This document shows positions 48,566-59,338 of a stretch of 64,000 bases of DNA, piece by piece. The notes beneath the pieces are model-generated. The model was not told the origin of the DNA and made no database searches. It saw only the letters and a program-made list of their open reading frames with translations. Source of the DNA: Leucogyrophana mollusca (taxonomy: Eukaryota; Basidiomycota; Agaricomycetes; Boletales). The position numbers were made by a program, and so were the translations under genes. The stretch's first letter is position 1. Every line of letters starts with the position of its first letter. The stretch covers positions 1 to 64,000 of the forward strand of contig MU266489.1 in NCBI GenBank assembly GCA_021014945.1, in the 5' to 3' direction.

Positions 48566-49647
48566 AGTTGACGGGGAGTGAGTGAAAGGTCGCGGGATGA
48601 GAAAGTCCTTAAATTAGTGAACACGGAACCCATTTATGGGAAGACCGACGAATTTTCAGCAGACTCGTCCTACTGGAGATGCAGTCGTAGAACTGGCCCG
48701 AGCAGGTTATTGCAGTATTTGGATGCCGCAAATGTCCTGATTAATTCTTGCATAGTTGCACCTGTGCTTGTTCCCCTATTGGTTGATAAATTGACCTATG
48801 AAGCACCCTAAAAATTCGTTCTTCTCTTGATTCGCTGGACAGAACCCCGTGCAACCGCTTGCCGTAAGCGTCCAGTGATCTGAGCATCCACCAGACGATA
48901 CCCAGCAACAGCGACTTAGCTTTTTGCCGCCTGAGATATCAATTGGAGGGAGAGGATATCATCGCAAGCACCCGTGGTGTCAACTATGAAGTAAAATATG
49001 CAGACTGTGCTCTCTTTGACCTCGGGTTCCAGAGCCGGAGAATAGATTTTACCACGATTAGGAGGAACCGACAGCTAGGCGGAAGTGCACGTGTGCACCG
49101 TCGCCGAGGACACAGTACCACAGCAAACCATTACCGGTCGGTCCGTTAGCAGTCACAATGGCTGCTTTTCTCGTTATAATCCACTGGGCACATCACCATG
49201 AGGGGTTGGCATGACATGACTCTGGTAATTGTCTGATTTTGGCAGCAATGGACACGGCGAGCTCGCCTAACTTCGGAGGAGGAGCAGGTAAAACGCGGAG
49301 GTTGAAAGGGACAACGTGAGATGTGATCCAGAGCACGTACTTATGTGCCTAGGGTATCCTGAGAAAGAGATATTGGATGACGTCGTGGACAGAGATTATC
49401 CGGTTGCCTGTAGCCGAATACGTCGCGCTGGGCTTGTCGCAGCACACGGTCGCGGCAGACGAGGTGCTCAACGATGGGGTGGACGTTGAGAACCTAGTGA
49501 TCCAATTATGGAAGCTTGGTAATGTTTCGGTATCGGAATATTTGGTGTTGTTTGTGGGGTGGCCGACGCTTTCCTCACTGTGCATGGGCGCTTCTACTCC
49601 CATCCACGATCCCTTCTCGCTTTGTCCTCATTATCCGTCTCAACGCC
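48566..49647. other. Intergenic region upstream of UBC6
   Basis: About 1.1 kb. A GC-rich part (about 49380-49500) is open on both strands, as at 49349-49603 minus (LPSFHNWITRFSTSTPSLS) and 49377-49658 plus. Neither matched a family I know, so no gene is called. The UBC6 promoter must lie at the right end. Confidence 0.4.
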
Positions 49648-51060
49648 ATGGCCAGTAAAGCTGCACAGAAACGAGTACGTTATAAAGAAATTTGGGTCAT
49701 CAACGACTGATTCAACACTCCTCTAGCTCACGAAAGAATACGTTAGTATGCAGAGGGAGCCGCCACCATTTGTTTGGGCAGTTCCAGATGAAAAGAACAT
49801 CCTTACATGTCAGTCCTCCTTTCTAGAGCTCCCTAATATACCACTCATAGTATTTTCGCAGGGAATTACCTTATCGTATGGCTCTTCGCAAAGCTGTGCC
49901 ACTCTCATCGCTGACTCCACTTCATCCTGCAGCGCGGGCCTCCTGATTCCCCCTTCGCAGGCGGAGAATACCATGGCGTTCTGCTTTTCCCTTCCGAGTA
50001 CCCATTCAAACCTCCTGGCATCAAGGTGAGCTAGCCGCGGGCGGCAAATCTTTTATCTCAGCATATTAAACTTGTTTTCTCTGGAGATGTTCACCCCCTC
50101 GGGGCGGTTCCAGCCAGATAAGAAGATATGCTTCTCAATGTCTGATTTCCACCCCGGCTCTGTGCGTCTTCTACCATGATTCCTTTCTCTCCATTCTGCT
50201 GCTGACTATCTCCGCAGTGGAATCCTGCTTGGAGTGTTCAGACAATGTGAGTGTTGAACGATCCCCGTCCATCCCCTCGGACTTCGGCATCCAACTTCAT
50301 TCCGCAAACCTGATTGCAACCTTAATCTTTGATGTTCACAATCGCCTTCTTGTTTATTGACCATTCAACATTTCAGATTGACGGGACTTCTGTCGTTCAT
50401 GCTCTCGGACGAAATGACAACCGGTTCCATGACGTCGTCTGATAGTCACAAAAGGTCATTTGCTGCCCGGAGTCACTCATGGAATCTCAGTCAACCCAGG
50501 TTTAAGGAAGCCTTCCTAGATGTGAGTGCCATTCCCTTTGTTCTTTTTTTGGGGGAACATGTCTTGTTCCTCAAGTGATTATAAACTTATCTTACGCTCA
50601 TTCCTGGTTCACATACCGCTCATCTGTGTCGCATCTGTTGTGTTGGGCTGTGCTGATTATCAATTTGTCACCCTCACAGTATTGCACTCCCACACCTAAA
50701 GATCTGCCTAATATGGGCGAGCGGGAACGCGGCAAGGCTGATACGTCCTCCCTGAAGCCCGTCATCGCCAACGCCATCTCCCCAAGCCCTTCTCCTATTT
50801 CACCATCAACATCAGCAACCCAACCACCGAACGTTTTAGCACAGCGGCCTGCGGCATCCTCACATGTGCCGGTAGCGACCGATCCTACGCGCGCGGCGGC
50901 CGACGCCAGCACGAATGCGCCTCTCACGCCCTCTAATAATGCGAATACAAAGCCTACGGGGTGGCCTGCTTCCTGGCGCCAGGTGATATGGGAGAAGTGG
51001 AGATGGGGAGTTCTAATCGCTCTGGCAGTCATTGTGTCCCGGATGTCATCAAGCTCTTGA
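49648..51060 (+). CDS. UBC6: ER-anchored ubiquitin-conjugating enzyme Ubc6 (UBE2J-type)
   Basis: E2 enzyme of ER-associated degradation, working with Doa10/Hrd1-type ligases on the cytosolic face of the ER. The first exon is 27 bp (49648-49674) and joins LTKEYVSMQREPPPFVWAV. UBC fold blocks: GPPDSPFAGGEYHGVLLFP, YPFKPPGIKMFTPSGRF and the active-site Cys in KKICFSMSDFHPGSWNP, which is the non-canonical Ubc6 site in place of HPN. Then WSVQTILTGLLSFMLSDE. A Ser/Pro/Thr-rich linker leads to one C-terminal membrane segment (WRWGVLIALAVIVS), so it is tail-anchored. Several 50-100 bp introns. It converges on CDC8. Confidence 0.93.
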
Positions 51061-51428
51061 TCGTGGGCAGCCACTCATCTAGACCTCTTCTATTCTCGCC
51101 TTGGTTTTGCATATACTGTTGTTGTGTTATCGCGGGTTGCGCTTGGACTCTGGGCATGGCGCAGAGTGGTTGTGGATGACCCCTATCATTTTTCCTATTC
51201 TTCTTCACATCTCCTTCAGTAAGTAATTGCGCAGCTTAACTCTTTCACTATCCTTCACTTCAAATTTTGTGAATCTGATGCCTTGTGTTTGTTTATCGTC
51301 TTCCATCAGTCGCTCATTAGTATCAGTATCGTTGGTACCTGTGACTTGTTCTACATAACATACAAATATACTAAGCCTGTACTACATGTACATTCGTGGT
51401 GAGTTCACCAGCCTGTTGGTGTTATACA
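51061..51428. other. Convergent 3' intergenic region
   Basis: About 0.37 kb between the UBC6 and CDC8 stop codons; AT-rich, no gene seen. Confidence 0.5.
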
Positions 51429-52251
51429 TCATGCACCTGAATTGAAGTGAGGTGGTGTATCCCAGAGTCTGCCTATAGGGCTGTCACACGAGCCAATCAA
51501 CGGCTCCACGGCCCCCCAGATATCCTCTGCCACTTCGTCCTTGCCTTTCCCCGCGTCAACCTGCACCCAGCTTGAGCCTTCCGTCTGCATCTCCCTCCCA
51601 ATCTTTTCAAAGAGCTCCCTAACGCCCCTCTGCACCTCTTCTCGCTCATATCTCTCCTCACCGTACCCACCTCGCGCTCTGGCCACTGCAGGCTCGATAT
51701 TGAGAAAAAGCGTCAGGTCAGGCGCTGGGAGGCCAACATCCGGACCGCGACACCATTCGTACGGTAGACCCTTACGTGCGGAGAATGCAATCCCGGAAAA
51801 CGCGTAGCGATCCGCAATGACTGTAGTGCCGGACGCAAGGAGGGTGGTGATATGTGACCTAGGCACGGGGCATGTCCACCGTTAATAATAGCATGGATAG
51901 ACATATAGAACCGCAGACGCACGCGAGCTCCCAACGATTAGCTGTAAAGAGCAGGTGTATGGCGCGGTCGTCAAGCTCGGATTCGGAGCGCAGGTACGAG
52001 TCGATCATCTTCCCAATCGCCGTCGTGCGATCTTTAGAGACACGTCGGTCGGCCGACAATGTTTCCGTGTGTCCGACATAAGCACGATGGTATGTACAAC
52101 TATGAGGGGGACGCTAACCAGGGAACTTGATGAGCTCTACTGGTGTTTTCGCGTTAGTTAGCCGTTCGTGCAAGATTTGTGCCTGGGTGCTTTTCCCGGA
52201 TCTATCAAGCCCTTCAATCACTATAAAGGCTGAGCGGTTTGGCTTTGCCAT
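51429..52251 (-). CDS. CDC8: Thymidylate kinase
   Basis: Phosphorylates dTMP to dTDP for DNA synthesis. The start at 52251 gives MAKPNRSAFIVIEGLDRSGK with the P-loop GLDRSGKST. The next exon restores the dTMP-site motif KFPDRTTAIGKMIDSYL, then LLFTANRWE. The exon from about 51855 has TVIADRYAFSGIAFSARKGL, the DRY motif, and PDLTLFLNIEPAVARARGGYG (lid region). Introns fall after KFP and after RWELA. The C-terminus extends slightly past the usual end (SPIGRLWDTPPHFNSGA). It lies 174 bp downstream of the CWC27 stop, in the same orientation. Confidence 0.92.
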
Positions 52252-52425
52252 CGCGGTCTGTGGATGCGTACAGATTCAGAGTTCAGATCACCGGCGGGTG
52301 CACTGTGCACACAAGCTCGGCTGTCTCCGACAGACCGAAACACCCGCGTCCGATCAATCGTGCAAGTGTACTATACGCAGGAGGGCGATATTCAAAAGCG
52401 TGAGGAATGGGTAAATAAAAGAAGA

Positions 52426-54513
52426 TCATCTCCTTGGTTGACCGTGCCCTCGTCTCCCCCTCATCCCCCTCTTCCTTTCCCGCTCTTCTTCCTTGGCTCG
52501 TGCGCTCCGCTGACGAGGATCAATGACCTCGTAATCCCTTTCCGCCTTGCGCGACTCCTCCCCATCATCCTTCGGGAACTGCAAAGCATGGCCCATGAAT
52601 CCCCGGTCATCGTCAACCTCAATACCAGGGTCCCCCCCATCCGCAGCCACCCCGCCTTCCTCGCCTTCATGGCGCTTTCCTTCTGCATCCATATCCGTGT
52701 CCTCAGTGTCATTCCACCTTGACGTCTGCAGCATCCCCCTGAAGCTGTTGAGAGCTGCGAGGACATCGCCTTCGTCCTTCTTCCTCCCGTCTTTGCTTTT
52801 CTTCTGCAGACCTCTGCCTTTGGAGTACCTGGCCAGCTCTTCCTCGAGATATGATTTGCTTTTTCCCTTCTTCCTCGCACGTTCCTCGTCACTGTCATCA
52901 CCGTCCCGTCGTCTCGTGAGGTTCCGAATATCGGCTTCCATCTTTTCGATTTCAGCACGGCGAGAGTTACTATAGGCAAGGCTGTTGTTAGAAAGCCGGG
53001 ACCACCCCGTTGCTATCGTACCTGCCAGACGCCCTCTCCTGCGCGTGTTTTTCGCGTATCTTCGTTACATCTGAGGGTTCAGCGTTCTTGGATGGTTTCT
53101 CCATCTACGAGCAATGCATGAGCCACGAAAAATACCTATACCGGGTCAGCCGTATACCTTGGACCCGTCCTGAACACCACCCCGCTCCTCGGACTTGGAC
53201 ACCTTTGTCCGTGAAGGAGGAAGAAGAATATCTGGCGTTGCCAGTGCTTGTGGATCATCCATGACTAGCGAAGGTGTTGTCAGGGATGGCTTTCGTTGCT
53301 CCGCGAACGGATTACTCACGATCTGGTCGGACGATCGCCTTCTTCTTGAAGATCACGGGTTCATTTTCCTCGGCGGTGCCTTTATCGTCGGCAAAGCTCA
53401 ACAACTTCACGTTTCTGCCAGGCGGGGTGAGTATAGCTGGGATAACTGATCGAACGAAACCAACTGCACTTCTTCGCCCCTCGCCGTCGCTCAGCCTCCT
53501 CTCTTTCACGCTGGCCTTCCTCGCGAGCCCGCTGTTGCGCACGCTTTTCTGCTGCAGTTATCCGGGGCACAATATCGTCGAACGGGTTATCAACTATTCG
53601 AATACTCTTGATCTTGGGAGGACTAGAAAAAGTTGTTTCATCTGCGGAAAGGCTGAAATAAAAGGAGTACCGACTATACAGGTCGTTCGTCCTTGTCAAT
53701 TTCTAAGTAGTGCCGATAAGTGCGGACCGCAGGACGACGAATACACGCAGAGCTTACCCGACTCTCCGATCTTCAAAACGTCTGTCGACAATATACGATC
53801 AGGGGATTTCAATGATAGGTCATCTGCGACGCGTACTATAGACTGTGTCACCCATACAACGTCCAAATAACGTATGCTTCCCATGAAGTTCCTCCGCGCG
53901 GTCTAGTCGCAATGAGTCAATGGCAAAATCTAAATGTCCGAATCACTTCGAACTCACCCAGGGTAATGAAGAACTGAGAATCGTTTGAGTTCTTTGTTCC
54001 GTTGTTCGCCATTGCCACCAGCCCGCGGTGCGCAAACCGCAGTCGGGGGTGAATTTCATCCTCAAACGGCCCTGTTAGCGTACGCGTGAGCGCCTGGCTG
54101 CAGGACTATCCGAGCGACTAAGGAAAGCTTACCTCCATAGAAGGACTCTCCCCCACCTCCGGTCCCTGTTTTGTCCCCAGTTTGGACGAGGAAGTTGGGA
54201 ACGATTCTTCGAAAACGGCTGATGCGTCAGAGGTCTGTAGATCGGTAATATTCGAAACATACCTGTGGAATATGACGCCATCATAGTACCCTGTGGAGGA
54301 GGTCAGCGAACCCGTCGCCATATAATTCGCAGAACGCGCCTTCTAAGGCAAGTGCTATAAAGTTTCTGCATGTTTTCGGTGTTTCCTGTGAGGCGCGTTG
54401 TCAATCCAAAAGACCGGAATGGGATGTAGGCAACACACCTTGGACCAAAGCTCAATATCAATTTCACCTGCTGTAGTCTCGATGATTACTCGTCCATTGG
54501 TGGGGAGGGCCAT
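52426..54513 (-). CDS. CWC27: Spliceosomal cyclophilin-like protein Cwc27
   Basis: Cyclophilin-type protein of the activated spliceosome. The N-terminal start MALPTNGRVIIETTAGEIDI is followed across introns by ELWSK-ETPKTCRNFIALALEG, YYDGVIFH, RRIVPNFLVQTGDKTGTGGG and ESFYG. The beginning of this domain matches Cwc27 rather than generic cyclophilins. The C-terminal half is charged and low complexity, and includes a coiled segment (ADIRNLTRR, SYLEEELARYSKGR) and the DRGFMGHALQFPKDDG and DYEVIDPRQR blocks typical of Cwc27 tails. The middle of the isomerase domain (53.3-54.1 kb) is broken by several introns that I did not resolve fully. Isomerase activity is often weak in this family. Confidence 0.82.
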
Positions 54514-54909
54514 GGTGTTCAAAGGTGATAGCCAGTATTAGCCTTACTTTTAAGTGACCGAATTCGGACCTGTTGAATGTAAAGGTCGTTGTTTGGCAAG
54601 GGCCTCTGAACCAAACAATTACTCCCCACTCAAATAACTTGCTATGAATGCCAGTGGCAAGCGAATCAGCTAGGAAGACTGGTATCGATTCTGCAACCAC
54701 ATGAATAACTTATGAAAGTAAAGACATAATTGTCTATGTACTCAAAAATCAATGACGCTACTTGTGCAGGAAGTGTGCTTGAAATACAACTTGGTGCGAT
54801 AAAGGAGTAGGCGAAGTCAGAAATAAAGTGTAGAATCTCAAGTTTGCTAACTCGTGAGAAAGAACTTCGTTCTTTACGCTCTTTACCTCCTAGTCCGGTG
54901 GGATCAGGG
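54514..54909. other. Intergenic region between HSE1 3' end and CWC27 5' end
   Basis: About 0.4 kb. AT-richer than its surroundings; likely the CWC27 promoter and the HSE1 3' untranslated region. No gene seen. Confidence 0.5.
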
Positions 54910-57900
54910 TCAAGCGGGTGCACCGACGCCCATAGGTGGTTGCTGTCCAGGATATGAACTCTGTCTGTTCTGGCCACCGATCTCCATCTCCGAAAATTGG
55001 TGTTGCAGAGATTGATATGCAGGCTGCTGCCATCCTTGCGTAGGAGAATTACGTTCACCCTGAGGTGAATGCATACTGGCACCTTGTTGGACTGAGCCAT
55101 ATCCTGCCGCAGGATCCATATGTGATCCTTGAGGCGAGTATTGCTGTTGCTGTTGCTGAGATGGCGAAGACGTCATTTGTGGACCATAACCATAAGGGGC
55201 TGGACCAGATGCGGTGGGTGCCATACTATGGGCAGTCGACTGCCTGCGGAGCGTGCTCGGCGATGTAGGGCTAGGTGGTTGCTGCTGTTGCTGACTCCAA
55301 GCAGCCGCAGCCATGGCAGTGGAAGCACTGGGAGGTGATGAAGATCCAACGGCAGGTGCGGAGGATTCCTGGTGATATGGCTGAGGAGGGTATGGGCTCT
55401 GACCTTGCGTTCCAGTATAAGCAGCATGCTCCATGACTGGGGATTGCATGGAAGCTGCCTGGGCGTGGTACCTATCTGTTGGAGGATGGGACGACGCGGG
55501 GGAAACGCCTTGTGGGGTGGACGTTATCGTTTGTGGTTGTTGTTGCTGATACACCTGCGCACCTGGGACATGTTCCTGGGGACCCGGAGGAGGCACCTGG
55601 GGCACATGGTCCGTGACGCCAGGGACGGAGATAAAGTACACAGCGCCAGCGTCATCTTTCCCACCTTGCGCATAGTACTGTGCCCACGCTTGCACGTTCG
55701 GATCCGCGTAAGTGGTGTTGGGATCATACAAGTACGGCGGGCCAGATTGCTGCTGCGGACTCTGTGACAGTGACTGGGGCTGGAGGTGCTGCTGAGTGGG
55801 TTGTTGAACAGGTGCATGAGGGGTGGGAGAAGGATCTAACTGAGGAATTGACTGCGGGTCCTGTTGCTGCGGGTACGGAGATGGTGTCATAGCCCCGTAT
55901 GGACCGTTAGTAGGTGGAGCACCATATGGGTGGCCATATGCAGTCTGAGGTTGAGGTGGTCCATATGCATTTGGATCTCCGTAAGGTTGTTGCTGAGGTT
56001 GGCCTGGGTACGCGTTATCCTGGTAGCCGGAAGTCTGGGTAGGATACGCATTGTATCCAGCCTGGTCATATCCTGCGGGGTAACCGTACGGCTGAGGCTG
56101 TGGAACTGGACCATAGTCAAGATGATTGCGAGACTCCGGTCGAGGCTGGTATTGCGATGGTGGTGCCCTGCGGTAGTCTGGTTGGGCCTCGTACACTGCG
56201 AGTGGCGGGATGAGAATGCAATGACAGGGATACAAGAGAGAGCGCTTACTTCCGGCGTGCCGCGCCAAACTATCTTCCATCATGCGATCGAAGATGGTTC
56301 TAGCCTTGACGAAACTTTCGTTCATTGAGACAAGGTCCGCTGGTACGAGGTGGGTGATTTCAGGACGGGTGCCATACTCATGTGGGACGTAAAACATACC
56401 TCTCTTCTGGCTATACTTATCGATCAGTTTTACGATCTTCGGCCTGAGCGACATACATGACCGGTACAGCTCCTGCACGAAGGTCCATATTCAAAAACAC
56501 GAAGGTGACATTAGATCACATACTTGTATTTCTTCGTTATCAGCAAGGCTGTCGGTGGAAGCGTCTAACGTTCGCAGCATTGTCAACAAACGGTCTACAT
56601 TCGCGGCCTGGGCGAAAACTGCGGCTTCTTGCTCGGCCTCTTTGGCAAGCTCCGCAGCGGTAGGCTCGGGAAGCGGCTCCTGGAGTAGAGTTCAAGATGA
56701 TCGATGTCGCATAATAAAGCGAGGTTTGCGGGAACTGACCACATAATTCACTGGAAATATGCCAGTTCTCCCTTTTAGTTGACCTCGCCACCAGTCTTTA
56801 TAACCTCGATCGACCACCTTAATGACATCGCCCTTGTCGAAAGCGAGTTCTCCGGGCTCTGTAGGCTCAAAAGTGTGCAATGCACGAACACGAGTGACGA
56901 TAGGGATCGATATCGCGGAACCTTGCGAGCCCACAGAAGTAGTCGACGCCGAAGCTGTCGATGCAACCGGCTGGGTGGCCACAGCAGGGGCCTGCACTTT
57001 CGGGGATGGCGAGCGTGCTGGCACATACCCAGAGTGATAAGTTGGCGCGTTTGACTGATACGGCGCCTGTGACCCAGACGCGTTGCGGCTAGAGCTGGGA
57101 CCAGCTCCCGATCCACTAGCACCGCTGGATGAAGCAGCCGAGTATCCCGAGTGAGGATTGCGCCCACCCTTGTCCTGCATTGACATTTCTAGGACGCGCT
57201 GGAGCTCCTCTTCTTCCTTGCGGCGTATTTCGTCATCGACGGTTGGAGGAGGCGGCTCGTTTGGAGTTTCGAACTTGTAATCTGCGCCAATGTACGTGAA
57301 TAGTTTTCTGCAAATGAGTGTGACCTGTGGAAATTACTTTTGGCTTTAAGACTGTTGTAACATTCTTCCATGATACCCAGTGTCGGATCGTTCTCAAACT
57401 CGGCCGTCCACATAGCGATGAGACCCAGTGCCCTCCGTTTGACCTTGTCATGAGTTGTCTGTGCACAGCGATTAACACTGACGACATGGGAGATATGATA
57501 CTGCGCACCCGATCGGTGATTAGCTTCTCCAAGGCCTGGGTGAACGCACGGGATGCAAGTTCGCGGTGCAGCTCGACACCACAGTTTTTAGAAAGCGATT
57601 CCGCAAGAGATAGCGAATAGAGCTGAACATTTGGGCTGCGGTGCGTCATCCGTTTGAGGAGGGCTGCGATAACGTTTCGTGCGCTGATGAACAGCTCGTG
57701 AGTATGACAAGCAAGATGGATTTACACCAACTTGCCCTTGTTCCCCTTCATCCTGAACTTTGTCGCAAAGATTGAGTATCACCTCCCAGTTCTCACCCGT
57801 AAGATTCTCGTCCGTTGCTTTGGCTGATCACGCATCTAAGTTGGAAGGACTTGGATACGGCGTATGGTGGCACTCACCAACGACATCATCATAAGGGTTC

Positions 57901-57920
57901 GCTTGTCCCCCTCTGAACAT
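54910..57920 (-). CDS. HSE1: ESCRT-0 subunit Hse1/STAM (VHS-UIM-SH3-GAT)
   Basis: Sorts ubiquitinated membrane proteins into multivesicular endosomes together with Vps27. Start [14 protein letters not shown] at 57920. The VHS domain reads [78 protein letters not shown] ([17 protein letters not shown]) follows, then an SH3 domain ([38 protein letters not shown]) and a GAT-like helical part ([20 protein letters not shown]). The last third is a long Gln/Pro/Tyr-rich tail with a short polyQ run. One intron (57735-57684) has a GC donor; only this keeps [12 protein letters not shown] in frame. It is divergent from MMS2. Confidence 0.92.
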
Positions 57921-58111
57921 GATAAATTAATAATTTTGGGTGTGAATTTGTGGATGAGAGTCAGAAACAAGAAATTAGAGCTGGCGGGAGGTCGCGGGCT
58001 CTGCAATGGCTGCGGAGGCGGTGTATCCATGATCTCGTGGCAGCGCCACTCACCGTAGGACCGGGCGGCTGTTTGCGGACCAATACAGGTTCTCTTCCTT
58101 TCTGTTCGTCC
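57921..58111. promoter_or_regulatory. Bidirectional promoter of HSE1 and MMS2
   Basis: Only 191 bp separate the two start codons of these divergent ubiquitin-pathway genes, so core promoters must be shared or overlap. No TATA box is clear. Confidence 0.5.
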
Positions 58112-58720
58112 ATGGCGAAGAGTCAGTTTACAAGGCTATATACATGTTAGTGTCGTCAAAATGCTGACGATGATCTACTTCAATAACAGTTCCACGCAAT
58201 TTTCGGCTTCTTGAAGAGCTTGAGAAGGGCGAGAAAGGCATCGGAGATGGCTCTTGCTCGTACGGTTTGGAGGATGGCGACGATATCATGATGAGCCACT
58301 GGAACGGAACGATCATTGGGCCAGGGCATGTGAGCCATGTCGCTTGTATCCCGTTGTTCAAGAATATCATCTCATCGCGACAATCTTCTTGTCCACATAG
58401 ACTGTCCACGAGAACCGCATCTACAGTCTAAAGATTGACTGTGGCGAAACCTACCCCGATGTACCCCCTACCATCCAGTTTGTCTCTCGGGTCAACCTTC
58501 CGTTTGTCAACAAAGAAAACGGCAAGGTCGACCCCAGCAAGCTCCCCGTACTCGCCCACTGGAGCAGGAACAGCAGTATCGAGACTGTTCTCGTGGAGAT
58601 TCGAAGGTATTGTATGCCATCGTCTATTTCCTTTGCAACCTTACGATGTCTGTGCATAGGGAGATGGCAAGCTTCAATAACCGGAAGCTTCCCCAGCCAC
58701 CGGAAGGCACCACATTCTAG
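58112..58720 (+). CDS. MMS2: Ubiquitin E2 variant Mms2 (UEV)
   Basis: Catalytically inactive E2-like partner of Ubc13 that directs K63-linked polyubiquitin chains in error-free DNA damage tolerance. Four exons: 58112-58121 (10 bp), 58190-58329, 58401-58606 and 58660-58720, giving 138 aa. The protein starts [20 protein letters not shown], then [39 protein letters not shown] and [12 protein letters not shown]. The active-site Cys region of true E2s is absent, as expected for a UEV. It ends [14 protein letters not shown]. It shares a short promoter with HSE1. Confidence 0.94.
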
Positions 58721-59267
58721 ACGTCTTGGGCGTTTAATACAGCAGAAGATTTCCCCGTACAACGTAACTGTGTCCCTAGCATTTCCGCAATCCTGTTGTT
58801 TTTCTAGTGACTTTCTACCGTCTTGTTTCGTTCCCACAAGCGGCTTCCCGGTGTCCTTGAGATCCTCAGTCGAGCCTCTTTGGTTCCTTGCAGACAAAAC
58901 CACACTGATAAGCTTTTCTAGGCCAGCTATCGTCATGTGAGCGCGGGCAGTCAGGGCGGTACTTCGCCGAAGGGGTTTTTACTAGTGTCCCTCCGCAGTT
59001 GCCTAGCAGCACCAGTTCTCAGCCCCGTTATTGGCGCGGCTCCATCTTCGTGCGCTAAACCTCCCTTGCAATCCATTACCATTAAAATTGAACTGGATGC
59101 CGATAGTTCTGTTAGTCACGGAAGGATGAGGTTATTTTAGTCACGGCGACTTCTTTTCTTATTTCCATCTGGTGTCCTTTCAGGTAACTCTCATGGAAGC
59201 ACACCACACATGCATCGCACCTGTGTTGTCGTGTGGTCCTTACCCCGTCTTCCCAGGGATGGCTATG
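58721..59267. other. Intergenic region between MMS2 and S28 peptidase
   Basis: About 0.55 kb. Open frames on both strands lack motifs. It likely holds the MMS2 3' end and the promoter of the secreted peptidase. Confidence 0.45.
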
Positions 59268-59275
59268 TATAAAAG
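59268..59275 (+). promoter_or_regulatory. TATA box of the S28 peptidase gene
   Basis: TATAAAAG about 70 bp before the start codon. Confidence 0.55.
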
Positions 59276-59338
59276 CGACGCACGACTATCCCTGTCGCCG
59301 GCGCTCTCTCAACCAGCAAGAGTCGATCTCTCATCAAG

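Noticed and set aside
49349..49658. Open frames on both strands before UBC6, considered as a cyclin-like exon
   Set aside because: The resemblance (FHNWITRFSTSTPS) was too weak and no neighbouring cyclin-box exons could be joined.
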